NCBI GenBank assembly: GCA_002337215.1 | Contig: DDFO01000039.1 | Span: 633 to 12,824, forward strand | DNA length: 12,192 nt | Origin: Phycisphaerales bacterium UBA1926 | GTDB lineage: Bacteria > Planctomycetota > Phycisphaerae > Phycisphaerales > UBA1924 | Reading direction: 5' to 3' | In this document: positions 6,501 through 12,192 of the stretch, piece by piece | Numbering within the stretch: the stretch's first letter is position 1 | How the letters are laid out: each line of letters starts with the position of its first letter | Notes under the pieces: model-generated | Database searches by the model: none | Told to the model about the DNA's origin: nothing | The model's input: the letters and a program-made list of their open reading frames with translations, nothing else | Made by a program: the position numbers and the translations under genes

Positions 6501-7934
6501 GGGTGAGCGGGTCTGCTGCTGGTAGGGGAGCGCGCCGACGGCGCCGAGGAAGCGGTGCCAGCGGAGGGAGCCGTCGGCGAGATCGAGGGCGGCGATTGAG
6601 GTGGTGATGGTGCGCCTCGAGCGTTCGTTCCGGCGGAACATCACGAGGGCGGTGTCGGCGTAGACCGTGACGGGGCCCCGGACGGTGGCGGTTTCGAGTT
6701 CGGGTGCGAGGAGATCGGGGCGGACGCTCCAGACGACGCGGCCCGTGTCGCGGTCGAGGGCGACGATGGTGGACTCGCCCTCGCGTCGTCCGTTGATGAC
6801 GTTGCCCATCGGGGCGATGATGAGATCGCGATGGGCGGTGATGGTCGCGGGGTCTTCGATGAGCCTCGTTCTGCCTCGGCTTCGGTCGGCGTCGCCCCGG
6901 TTGCCCGGTGGCGGGACGCGGCCCTGGGGGTATTGCCAGCGCTGGCGGAGGGTGAAGCGGTCGAAGGCGGTGATGGCGTCGCCGTCGTTGATGATGGTGA
7001 GGTTGTCGAGGATCGCGGGGAACGCCCAGTAGAGCCGGCGGGATGGAGCCGAGCGGTCGGGCTGGGCGGCCCACGGGTGGGCGATGGGCAGATCCGCGGC
7101 GGCGAGGGGGGTGGGAACGATGCCGTCGAGATCGGGCGAGGGGCCTGTGGGCGGGGTGGTGACGACCGGGGGGCGGATGCCGTTGGTAAGGCCTGGCGGG
7201 GGGGTGATGGAGGGCAAGGCGGCGACCGGTGGGATGTGCCAGCGGGTGGCGGCCTGTGCGGCGGGCTGTTCGGCGGGCTGTTCGGCGGGATCCGGCGCGG
7301 CGATGGCACGCTGGTAGGCGGCGATGGTTGTCGCGAGTTCGGCGGCGGGGGCGCGGGCCGTGTCGAACCGGGGGTGGGACTCGATTTGGCGGAGCGTGCG
7401 CCAGGCGGCGTCGAAGCGTGCGGCCTCGAAGTGCTGCTGGGCGAGGCGGAGGGTGGCTTCGAGGCCGGCGTCGGTGAGGAAGCGGGTGGCGAAGACGGTC
7501 GCGGCGTGGCCGGCGTCGAGATCGGTCTGCGCGGCGGGTTGCTGCTGTTCGCGGTAGGCGTCGAGCAGGGCGGGGCGGTCGAGCAGGGCCCGGTGGACGG
7601 CATCGCGGACGGGGAGGAACAGATCAGGGTCGTTGGGTGCGGGCAGGAGACGGTCGCCCTCGAGCGTGAGAATGGTCTGGAGTGTGCGTGCGGCCTGGTG
7701 GAGGCTGCCGGCGCGGACGAATTCATCGATTTGCTGGAGCGTTTCGTTGGCTCGGGTGGAGTCGTCCAGATAGGTCGCGTTGGTCGCGGTGACGGCGGGG
7801 ATCTGGGCGTGCGCCGGAGTACTGGCGAAGAGGATGAGTATGGCGGCGAGGGCCCGATAGGCGGCGTGATAACGGGGACGCGCTGGGCGGCTGCGGGTCG
7901 GGGGTGTTGTGTTGCTGGCTCGCCTTATCGGCAC
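3501..7934 (-). CDS. Giant exported double PQQ-like beta-propeller protein
   Basis: This 1477-residue protein starts with a basic N-terminal stretch and a signal sequence (hydrophobic core about residues 27-40, ending TPAHAQ). An alpha-helical region (about 50-215) and a proline-rich linker follow. A first PQQ-type beta-propeller (about 300-680) shows blade motifs ALDRDTGRVVW (392-402), ALDLADGSLRW and AIDATSGNPVW. A helical, TPR-like section (about 685-1015) separates it from a second propeller (about 1040-1465) with TDLADGKPLW, ALDAATGRELW (1190-1200) and QIDTASGRLAD. These AxDxxTGxxxW repeats are typical of the BamB/PQQ-dehydrogenase propeller fold, but I see no dehydrogenase active site or haem motif, so it is more likely a periplasmic or surface scaffold than an enzyme. 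The start is a GTG with GGGAG four bases upstream. It probably leads an operon with the gene at 3455. BamB itself is about 390 residues with one propeller. Confidence 0.85.
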   Translation of the reverse strand: MPIRRASNTTPPTRSRPARPRYHAAYRALAAILILFASTPAHAQIPAVTATNATYLDDSTRANETLQQIDEFVRAGSLHQAARTLQTILTLEGDRLLPAPNDPDLFLPVRDAVHRALLDRPALLDAYREQQQPAAQTDLDAGHAATVFATRFLTDAGLEATLRLAQQHFEAARFDAAWRTLRQIESHPRFDTARAPAAELATTIAAYQRAIAAPDPAEQPAEQPAAQAATRWHIPPVAALPSITPPPGLTNGIRPPVVTTPPTGPSPDLDGIVPTPLAAADLPIAHPWAAQPDRSAPSRRLYWAFPAILDNLTIINDGDAITAFDRFTLRQRWQYPQGRVPPPGNRGDADRSRGRTRLIEDPATITAHRDLIIAPMGNVINGRREGESTIVALDRDTGRVVWSVRPDLLAPELETATVRGPVTVYADTALVMFRRNERSRRTITTSIAALDLADGSLRWHRFLGAVGALPYQQQTRSPQAITVVGSVAYLTDEIGLIAAIDATSGNPVWIRRLPALSADDNQNRPWAIHAPVALPGNRVALVNPDRTALLAINRDTGAIEQSRPTPTQGVHTYLLPLPNTLAVADPTRVTFLDPTNLNTTAAQPFVIPGSRAPAVGRVVATADNLFIPVESGVLRVRQGDNAIAFIPLDHAGNIDLADGQLLAADDTRLRTYLAWETAAEILNARAEAEPSNPEHTVSFAELAYRAGRTEQIVPAIDRAITAIRESRDQSPQTQTANAFNRRLFDSVLEIVNQAHNEREALEQARTPAADTPAAITEPGTLPPLSAQQTAELINRLDRLANTPAQRVAHLLAEGRQAEQTARPADAARTYQRILADEVLSATPWRGQRLNIRAQIEATRRLIRVAEKNGPGIYQPYAAEADAKLAALEASPTLQDPDAYEQLAREYPIATAAARGRIAQAKSLRAAGLDRDALIAGNGALESVRRLERAGVPIDDQLLGRAFGLQIAALADASRIEEAASLLAEFNETHAGLLLRDDQGPVDADSLFDTITSRLAARRTGPRLGPDVLPEPEPQLIQGYPLRPLARPEPRGVARARYDGTLIVAKQGGTLAWHAPAEDGTLAPVWTREIDRDPLLLRTDEVSAWIFWPDQTGGWLERTDLADGKPLWTSRAWADLVDQIEVDADEQNAARLDAADRFLDPLAGRVRGSEILIATGARTLVFIERAGRAVALDAATGRELWARYLPITQVHDADLAAGVLALVGEGPDAEGNPGPALLTLDPRSGENINTDDQLQSPPRWVRVTESGDVVAGLRERVISYSPFNAGLNWEISNEPLFETREAWLNGATLLVRADDDALWQIDTASGRLADTPLETRGRIDTTDRIVVRKTPSRLILAAADGVCVFANDGELKGLDAFSQPARLLPAVVAEDTIAVLKIERGRFGIGGTRFAINLLTHESARIAQETVVRLFGDPTDMQGIDGRLLINAGDLTAVVRLPIEESDQSNASTRDKPSAETP
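7261..7284. repeat. Two tandem 12-base in-frame repeats in the propeller gene linker
   Basis: GCGGGCTGTTCG occurs twice back to back and begins a third time. On the coding (minus) strand it encodes the repeated AEQP of the PAEQPAEQPAA linker between the N-terminal helical region and the first propeller. This is a likely slippage-prone microduplication in a linker. Confidence 0.7.
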
Positions 7935-7952
7935 GGGGCTCCCTTTCGGGGG

Positions 7953-7958
7953 ACTGTA
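7953..7958 (-). promoter_or_regulatory. Candidate -10 element for the beta-propeller operon
   Basis: The minus strand reads GAGTACAGTCCC. The hexamer TACAGT is identical to the candidate -10 ahead of the lipoprotein gene at 328 and lies 18 bases before the GTG start. The implied leader is very short but still includes the Shine-Dalgarno. No convincing -35 is seen. Confidence 0.2.
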
Positions 7959-8007
7959 CTCGGCTGCTGTGCGGGGCGTTGCGTGCGTGACTGGTGCAAA
8001 CCGCGCT

Positions 8008-8013
8008 TAAAAT
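8008..8013 (+). promoter_or_regulatory. Candidate -10 element for the DUF5658-like gene
   Basis: TAAAAT stands out in a GC-rich divergent intergenic region (7935-8072) and matches the -10 consensus at five of six positions, 59 bases before the ATG at 8073. I find no good -35 at the usual spacing. Confidence 0.3.
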
Positions 8014-8072
8014 TCGTCGTCGGTCCCGCAACCGATTGATCCGTTGCAACTTCGGGCCGATCCGGGGGCGTC

Positions 8073-8534
8073 ATGAGCATCGTCCACACCGGGGCGTTCG
8101 CCCCCGCCATCCAGCTCGATACGCCCTCTGAAACGGGTGTGTTCGCGTTCGTGCGACGCGGGCGGTCTTCGCGGGTCCTGATGCTCGCGCTCTCGATCCT
8201 GCTGATGAGCGGGGTGGACCTGTACATCACTTCTCTGTATCTGGCGACGATCGGGATGGCCGAGGAGAACCCGCTGGCGCGGATCGTGATGTCGAGCGGG
8301 TCGCTCGGGTATCTGTCGCTCTGGAAGTTCCTGACGATCCTGCCGACGCTGCTGCTGATGGTCGCGTACCGGCGTCGGCTGATGGTCGAGCTCCTGGGCT
8401 GGGTGGCGAGCGCGGTGCTGGTCGGGGTGATGATGCGGTGGGCGCAGTACGCTGATGAGACGCAAGATTTGCTCATCGCGTTGCATGACCTCCAGGCGGG
8501 AGCGGACCATCGCTGGATGATGATCCCCGGCTGA
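8073..8534 (+). CDS. Small multi-pass membrane protein, DUF5658-like
   Basis: The 153-residue product has a soluble N terminus of about 33 residues followed by three to four hydrophobic segments: about 34-60, 78-99 and 104-124, with basic residues at the loop RRGRSSR and after the second segment (YRRRL). The pattern of an Asp inside the first helix (GVDLYIT, Asp 49), then GMAEENPLAR and a helix containing a Lys (LWKF, Lys 85), resembles the DUF5658 family of small membrane proteins with a D...T...NP signature. Their function is unknown. A purine-rich GGGGG lies five bases upstream of the ATG. The gene is divergent from the propeller gene and 72 bases upstream of the next lipoprotein gene. The family assignment comes from motif memory and is moderate; that it is a membrane protein is much surer. 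Confidence 0.75.
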   Translation: MSIVHTGAFAPAIQLDTPSETGVFAFVRRGRSSRVLMLALSILLMSGVDLYITSLYLATIGMAEENPLARIVMSSGSLGYLSLWKFLTILPTLLLMVAYRRRLMVELLGWVASAVLVGVMMRWAQYADETQDLLIALHDLQAGADHRWMMIPG

Positions 8535-8572
8535 CTGGGTCTGAATGACTGGGCCTGACAGGCTGGGTGGAC
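8531..8572. repeat. Imperfect 14-base tandem repeat after the DUF5658-like gene
   Basis: Two 14-base units at 8531-8544 and 8545-8558 share the pattern NTGACTGGGYCTGA and differ at only two positions. A more degenerate third copy (CAGGCTGGGTGGAC) follows at 8559-8572. The first unit contains the stop codon of the upstream gene. The repeat fills about half of the short gap to the next gene. Confidence 0.65.
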
Positions 8573-8606
8573 GACTCGGCTCGCCTTGGTCTGCTACCCT
8601 CCGCGC

Positions 8607-9113
8607 ATGATCGATCAGGTGAATCACCGGGCCTCACTCTTGACGTTTCGCGTTGCGATTCCGATTCTGCTGGGCGTGCTGCTCGGCGGGTGTTCATCTG
8701 TTTCCGCGCCGCGGTTCAGCGTGTTGGGCGTGGCGGAGCGCGAGCGGACGGACGAGGCGGTGGTGCTCGATTTCACGATCCGGGCGGAGAACCGCAACGA
8801 TGAGCCGTTGCCGCTCGAGCAGGCGACGTACTCGCTGACACTCGACGGGCGGCGTGTCTTCTCTGGCCAGCGGATCGCGCGTGTGACGGTGCCCCGGTTC
8901 GGCGAGCAGCAACTGGTTCTGCCGGCGGTGGTGCCCGCGGATCTGGTGCCGCCTGCCCGCTTCGACGAGGGCGGCGCGATGCGGTACGAGTTCGAGGGCG
9001 AGATCGAGTACCAGACGCCGGGCCGGTTTGCGGAGTTCTTGTTCGACGTGAACCTTCGTCGGCCGAAGGCCTCGGTGGGGCTGCGGGGCACGCTGGAACT
9101 GGGCGGGGAATAG
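8607..9113 (+). CDS. Lipoprotein with LEA14 / WHy-like domain
   Basis: From the ATG at 8607 the product is 168 residues with a lipoprotein signal peptide: a hydrophobic segment FRVAIPILLGVLLGGC whose lipobox LGGC puts the lipidated cysteine near residue 29. The mature part, FSVLGVAERERTDEAVV followed by LDFTIRAENRNDEPLPLEQ, then YSLTLDGRRVFSGQ and VPRFGEQQLVLP, matches the WHy / LEA14 fold: a beta-sandwich with the N-x-N/N-x-P-L-P region and alternating strands. In bacteria such lipoproteins are envelope proteins of mostly unknown role, sometimes linked to desiccation or stress. A TTG at 8586 would add seven residues, but the ATG gives the better signal peptide. The Shine-Dalgarno is weak, and the gene may be expressed with the membrane-protein gene upstream. 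Confidence 0.8.
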   Translation: MIDQVNHRASLLTFRVAIPILLGVLLGGCSSVSAPRFSVLGVAERERTDEAVVLDFTIRAENRNDEPLPLEQATYSLTLDGRRVFSGQRIARVTVPRFGEQQLVLPAVVPADLVPPARFDEGGAMRYEFEGEIEYQTPGRFAEFLFDVNLRRPKASVGLRGTLELGGE

Positions 9114-9127
9114 GGGCGAGGCACACG

Positions 9128-9142
9128 CGCGGCGATGCCGCG
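9128..9142 (+). terminator. GC hairpin after the LEA14-like gene, possible terminator
   Basis: CGCGGC pairs perfectly with GCCGCG around a three-base loop GAT, 14 bases after the stop codon, in the gap between two convergent genes. No T-run follows, so it may only be a 3' stabilising hairpin. A second, wobble-containing inverted repeat lies at 9189-9206 and would serve the convergent gene. Confidence 0.3.
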
Positions 9143-9217
9143 GGTGGTGGCACCGTGGCTTGCGACTGCGAGTGGTGGCGGCGCGCGACGATGCCCCCGG
9201 GCGTTGCGGCGGAACTG

Positions 9218-10516
9218 TCAGGGAGTCCCGGCGGGGCCCAGCAGGTTGGCCTCGGCGTCTTCCATCAGATAGAGGCCCAGCAGGTATCCCTGGACGATGT
9301 ATGGATCGACCTTGAACGTGCCGGTGATGTCTCCGAACGAGAGGGCGCCGGTGTGGCTGAACATCGACTGAGCGGTGTTGGAGAGGTTCTGCGCGAGGCG
9401 GACCTCGATGGCGTCGAACGGCGTGGGCGGGACGCCGATGCAGCAGGAGTCCCACTGGTTGAGCATCACGAGGAGTTCGGAGAGCGAGGACATGCCCATG
9501 GGGAGAAGAGCGTAGCCGCGGATGGTGACGGTCTTGCCGTTGAGCACCGCGATCCATTCGGGGATTTCGGTCTGGCCGAGCCGGGGCTGGTATTCGCGCT
9601 GCACGGCGACGAGCATCTCCCAGTCGATCTTGTAGGGGGCGGCTTTGGTGCCTTTTCCGTCAACCTTCCATCGGCCGTCGAGGAGGAGCCCGGTGTCGGT
9701 TTTGACGACGGGTTCTGCCGCGGGTTCGGGCTGTGCGGGTTGGGTGGTCTTCGGTCGTGGCGTAACCGCGATCGCGGGGGGAGCGGATGCGCCGCTGTTC
9801 TCCGCAACGACTTCGGCGGGGGACGGAGCGGGTTCGGTGGCAGGTGATTCCGAATCGGCGATGGCCTCGGTTGCTTGCGACGAGTCATCGCTGGCTTGGC
9901 TTGTATCCGCAACATCAGTTGATTGATCGGCTTGGGTGGCAATGTCGCTCACGCCGGAATCAGGGGCTGATTCTTCCACCGCTTCTGGCTTCGCTTCGGT
10001 CTTGGCTGTTGCGGCGGGCTCGTCGGCTTGGTCTTCGATCGGGGCGGCTTGCGCGGTGACGGGTTTGCCCGGATCGGTGGTCGGCTGGTTGGGCGGCGCG
10101 GTGGCGGGGTCGATGGTCGGGTCGGGCCGGGGCATGTTGGAGGGCGGGTTGAACGGCTCGGTGTCGGCGTTCGCGTCGGCATTGGAGGTGAGGCGGCCCG
10201 GTTCGGGCGCGGGGTCTTCCGCGGCGGTCTGAGGCATGTTGCTCTGCGCGGTGCTCTTGTTGATCACAGCGTCGGTGGGTTCGGCCTCCGTGTTCGACTG
10301 GATCTCCGATTGGGTCCCGGGTGCGGCTTGTGAGGGGGGCTGTGCGTCGGGGACCGATGAAGGCGCGGCCGGGACGGGTGTTGCGGGTCGAGTGTTGTTT
10401 TCGCCTGCGGCGGAGGCCGTGAGCGTGGGCGCGGCGGTGTCCTTCGCTGGCATCAAGAACACAGCGGCGGTGGCGGCGGCAAGAACAGCGATGGCGATCC
10501 AGAAGATGCGGACCAT
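9218..10516 (-). CDS. Membrane-anchored DUF3299 protein with a long disordered linker
   Basis: The 432-residue product has one N-terminal membrane segment (about residues 4-22, IFWIAIAVLAAATAAVFLM). A low-complexity stretch of about 250 residues (24-275) follows, dominated by Ala, Pro, Thr, Ser, Asp and Glu. The compact C-terminal domain (about 278-432) carries WEMLVAVQREYQPRLG, LNGKTVTIRGYALLPMG and QWDSCCIGVPPTPFDAIEV. The double-cysteine segment (Cys 358-359) followed by a Val-Pro-Pro is the signature of DUF3299, a periplasmic domain of unknown mechanism found beside MacB-like ABC transporters. The start is supported by AAGGGGGG seven bases before the ATG. It is 154 bases downstream of the permease gene on the same strand, so it may be in the same operon or have its own promoter. 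Known DUF3299 proteins are mostly around 150-200 residues, so the linker is the unusual part. Confidence 0.8.
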   Translation of the reverse strand: MVRIFWIAIAVLAAATAAVFLMPAKDTAAPTLTASAAGENNTRPATPVPAAPSSVPDAQPPSQAAPGTQSEIQSNTEAEPTDAVINKSTAQSNMPQTAAEDPAPEPGRLTSNADANADTEPFNPPSNMPRPDPTIDPATAPPNQPTTDPGKPVTAQAAPIEDQADEPAATAKTEAKPEAVEESAPDSGVSDIATQADQSTDVADTSQASDDSSQATEAIADSESPATEPAPSPAEVVAENSGASAPPAIAVTPRPKTTQPAQPEPAAEPVVKTDTGLLLDGRWKVDGKGTKAAPYKIDWEMLVAVQREYQPRLGQTEIPEWIAVLNGKTVTIRGYALLPMGMSSLSELLVMLNQWDSCCIGVPPTPFDAIEVRLAQNLSNTAQSMFSHTGALSFGDITGTFKVDPYIVQGYLLGLYLMEDAEANLLGPAGTP

Positions 10517-10623
10517 GAGCGGGCCCCCCTTGGAAGTTGGTTCGGAGGACGATACGCGTGGATTCGGGGTGTGGTTTTGTGCGGGGGTTTGGGAGCGCCA
10601 CGCGTCCTGTTACGGCGGGTGGC

Positions 10624-10662
10624 GGCACCGGGGTGCCCGGGTGGGGATGCCGGGTGGAGACG
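10624..10662. repeat. Hairpin plus 13-base tandem repeat between permease and DUF3299 genes
   Basis: GGCAC (10624-10628) pairs with GTGCC (10633-10637) around a four-base loop. It is followed by CCGGGTGGGGATG (10637-10649) and CCGGGTGGAGACG (10650-10662), a 13-base tandem duplication with 11 matches. On the minus strand this lies just after the permease stop, but no T-run follows, so a terminator is not established. Confidence 0.5.
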
Positions 10663-10670
10663 CCCGGAGA

Positions 10671-11951
10671 CTACGCGGCGGGGCGGAGGTTCTTGATGAC
10701 TGGGGTTCGGTATGCCGCGACGGCGGGGATGAGCCCTGCGACGGCGGCGAGCGCGATCGTGGCGACGGCGAGGCCAAGGACGAGCCTCGGTTCGAAGCCG
10801 GGGGTGATGACGAGCCCGAGGCGTTGGTAGAGGATGTCGGCGACGACGCGGGCGGCGAGGAGGCCGACGGCGGTGCCGGCGAGTGCGCCGGCGGCACCGA
10901 TGAAGGCGGACTCTGTGACGATAAGCGAGAAGATGCGGGGCTTGGTGCAGCCCAGGACGCGGAGGACGGCGATCTGTCGGCGGCGCTGCTCCATCGCCTG
11001 GTAGAGAACGAGCATGACGGTGACCGCGCCGACGACGAGGACGGTGGCGGCGAGGGCGACGATGATCTGGTCGATGTTGCCGACGATGCGGAAGAGCTTG
11101 TCGATCTCCTGTTTGGGGGCGGCGACGGTGATGGTGGGATCGGAGCGGAGGCCGTTGAAGGCGGACTGGAAGATGGCGCTGACGTCGCGGCCCGGGCGGG
11201 AGAGGACGCGGGCGTAGAGGCCCGTGATTTTCTTGTCTTCATCGAGGAGATCGGCGGGGGTTGTGGTGATGTCGGGGCCCAGTTCGCCGAGTCGGCGGTC
11301 GTGGGCGTGGAGGGTCCAAGAGCTGGTGAGATCGCTGAAGATGGCGCGATCGTGGAGCGTGGCGGTGGGGGCGAGAATGCCGACGACCTCGTAGACGAAT
11401 TCGTCGTGGACGTGGGGGTCTTCGCCCTGCTTGGGGGTGCCGTGGGTGAGGGAGACACGGTCGCCGAGGGCGAGGCCTCTGATGGCGGCGGCTTCGGCGC
11501 CGACGACGAGTTCAAAGGGCTTGTCGAACGCTCGGCCCTGGGTGAATGTCCAGGTGGTGTTCTCGGCGGGTTGAAAGTCGGAGAAGAAGGCGGGGGTTGT
11601 CGCCATGACGGGGAGGCCGCGGAAGGAATCGCCGAGTTGGGTGGGGATGGCCCAGGCGAGTGGGTTCGTCGCGAGGAGTTCGTCACGCTTGGTGATGAAC
11701 ATGTAGTTGCGGGGCGCGCCGGAATAGAAGATGGAGTTGAGGACGGTGACGAGCGGGTCCTGTTGCGGCCCGCTGATGAGGACGTGCATGTTGCCGCGTC
11801 CACGGTCGAAGGCCTGCTTGCCGGCGTCCTTCATGCTCAGGAGGACGAGCATGAGGGCGACGCCGAGCGCGACAACGGCGATCGTGGTGATCGTCGAGAA
11901 CTTGCGCGCGGCGAGGGAGCGGGTGATGAGTGTGGTGTCGGTGATGGGCAT
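10671..11951 (-). CDS. ABC transporter permease, FtsX/MacB type
   Basis: The 426-residue product has the MacB/FtsX layout: one N-terminal membrane helix (about 20-40), a large periplasmic domain (about 45-285), then three helices (about 288-316, 340-368 and 388-412). The cytoplasmic loop between helices 2 and 3, EQRRRQIAVLRVLGCTKPRI (321-340), is the classic FtsX coupling loop. The periplasmic domain includes LTHGTPKQGEDPHVHDEF (His 170, 180 and 182), resembling the histidine-rich segment of permeases paired with DUF3299 proteins in zinc-responsive operons. Such transporters usually act mechanically on envelope substrates instead of carrying a solute through a channel. The gene starts 36 bases after the ATPase gene and precedes the DUF3299 gene. 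No Shine-Dalgarno is visible: the space before the ATG is filled by a heptanucleotide repeat, so translation may depend on coupling to the ATPase gene. Confidence 0.88.
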   Translation of the reverse strand: MPITDTTLITRSLAARKFSTITTIAVVALGVALMLVLLSMKDAGKQAFDRGRGNMHVLISGPQQDPLVTVLNSIFYSGAPRNYMFITKRDELLATNPLAWAIPTQLGDSFRGLPVMATTPAFFSDFQPAENTTWTFTQGRAFDKPFELVVGAEAAAIRGLALGDRVSLTHGTPKQGEDPHVHDEFVYEVVGILAPTATLHDRAIFSDLTSSWTLHAHDRRLGELGPDITTTPADLLDEDKKITGLYARVLSRPGRDVSAIFQSAFNGLRSDPTITVAAPKQEIDKLFRIVGNIDQIIVALAATVLVVGAVTVMLVLYQAMEQRRRQIAVLRVLGCTKPRIFSLIVTESAFIGAAGALAGTAVGLLAARVVADILYQRLGLVITPGFEPRLVLGLAVATIALAAVAGLIPAVAAYRTPVIKNLRPAA

Positions 11952-11953
11952 GG

Positions 11954-11995
11954 TGGGTGGAAGGCAATGGGCTCTAGGCAGAAGGCACTAGGCGG
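11954..11995. repeat. Degenerate heptanucleotide array at the ATPase-permease junction
   Basis: Five consecutive 7-base units from 11961 to 11995 fit the pattern WRGGCNN (for example AAGGCAA, TAGGCAG, AAGGCAC), and TGGGTGG at 11954-11960 is a looser sixth. On the coding (minus) strand the units read NNGCCYW. The array fills the whole intergenic gap and supplies the last codons and TAG stop of the ATPase gene. Similar GC-rich intergenic heptamer arrays occur in other high-GC environmental bacteria, but I cannot name this family. Confidence 0.65.
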
Positions 11996-12192
11996 TGGTT
12001 GACTGCATTGATGCTTGGTTGAGTTCGGCGAGGTTGAGGCTTCGGTCGAATCGGGAGACGAGGTTCGGGTCGTGGCTGACGCAGAGCATGGCGGCGTTGT
12101 GATCGCGGCAGACTCGTTGGATGAGATCCATCGCGATGCCCGCGTTCTCGGGGTCGAGGCTGGCGGTCGGCTCGTCGGCGAGGATGAGTTCG
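11988..12192 (-). CDS. ABC transporter ATPase, C-terminal fragment
   Basis: The last 67 residues of an ATP-binding subunit are visible; the gene enters from the right edge. The fragment begins in the Walker B motif, ELILADEPTASLDPEN, which includes the catalytic Glu and the D-loop (SLD). It continues through a helical segment to the H-loop MLCVSHDPNLVSRFDR with its switch histidine. The Walker A and ABC signature motifs lie outside the window. The LADEPTASLD form is typical of the MacB/LolD/FtsE-like ATPases that pair with FtsX-type permeases, and the permease gene follows after 36 bases on the same strand. The frame closes at TAG (11990-11988); the preceding residues NQASMQSTTA form a short unstructured tail whose end is encoded within the heptamer array. 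Confidence 0.9.
   Translation of the reverse strand, partial: ELILADEPTASLDPENAGIAMDLIQRVCRDHNAAMLCVSHDPNLVSRFDRSLNLAELNQASMQSTTA

Noticed and set aside
4660..7074. 804-residue minus-strand open frame in another phase within the propeller gene
   Set aside because: The translation is almost entirely Arg, Pro and His, as expected from an out-of-phase reading of GC-rich codons.
6831..8039. 402-residue plus-strand open frame spanning the start of the propeller gene
   Set aside because: Glycine-rich shadow crossing the divergent intergenic region; no domains and no ribosome binding site fitting a gene of that size.
10236..12002. 588-residue plus-strand open frame opposite the permease and DUF3299 genes
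   Set aside because: Glycine/aspartate/glutamate-rich shadow with no recognisable motif. The minus strand carries a clear FtsX permease and a DUF3299 domain.

Overview
The window is very GC-rich and carries the secretome hallmarks of a planctomycete, most likely class Phycisphaerae or a close relative. The markers are a protein ending in a GC-type dockerin (two EF-hand-like repeats and a C-terminal Gly-Cys-Pro), a protein with a PEP-CTERM-like tail (VPAPGAFALLGLGG then four arginines), a giant exported PQQ-type beta-propeller protein, and several small lipoproteins. The lineage is inferred from these families; no rRNA or other taxonomic marker gene is present. I see no tRNA, rRNA, CRISPR array, insertion sequence or phage gene.

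Layout, left to right. (1) Bases 1-109, minus strand: the start of a cysteine-rich ORF running off the left edge, possibly a CxxCxxCC-type metal-chelating protein. (2) 328-741, plus: small lipoprotein of unknown function. (3) 862-1710, plus: exported protein with a GC-type dockerin. (4) 1823-2476, minus: PEP-CTERM-like exported protein, convergent with the dockerin gene, with a good intrinsic terminator (1742-1779) between them and a long structured leader upstream. (5) 7934-3501 then 3455-2748, both minus: the 1477-residue double beta-propeller protein followed 45 bases later by an unrecognised 235-residue protein, probably one operon. (6) 8073-8534 and 8607-9113, plus: a small membrane protein resembling DUF5658, then a lipoprotein with an LEA14/WHy-like domain. 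(7) 12192-11988, 11951-10671 and 10516-9218, all minus: the end of an ABC transporter ATPase, an FtsX/MacB-type permease, and a membrane-anchored DUF3299 protein.

How the genes fit together. The right-hand cluster forms the ATPase-permease-DUF3299 set that in several proteobacteria is linked to zinc homeostasis (Pseudomonas aeruginosa PA4064-PA4066 are zinc-responsive). Here it is probably an envelope export or lipoprotein-handling transporter with a periplasmic partner. The rest of the window is mostly cell-envelope and secreted proteins with no clear metabolic pathway. The most unusual non-coding signals are a degenerate heptanucleotide array filling the ATPase-permease junction, a 14-base repeat after the DUF5658-like gene, and the hairpin-rich leader of the PEP-CTERM gene. 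The very long open frames antisense to the propeller gene and the transporter genes are read as shadows caused by codon bias.
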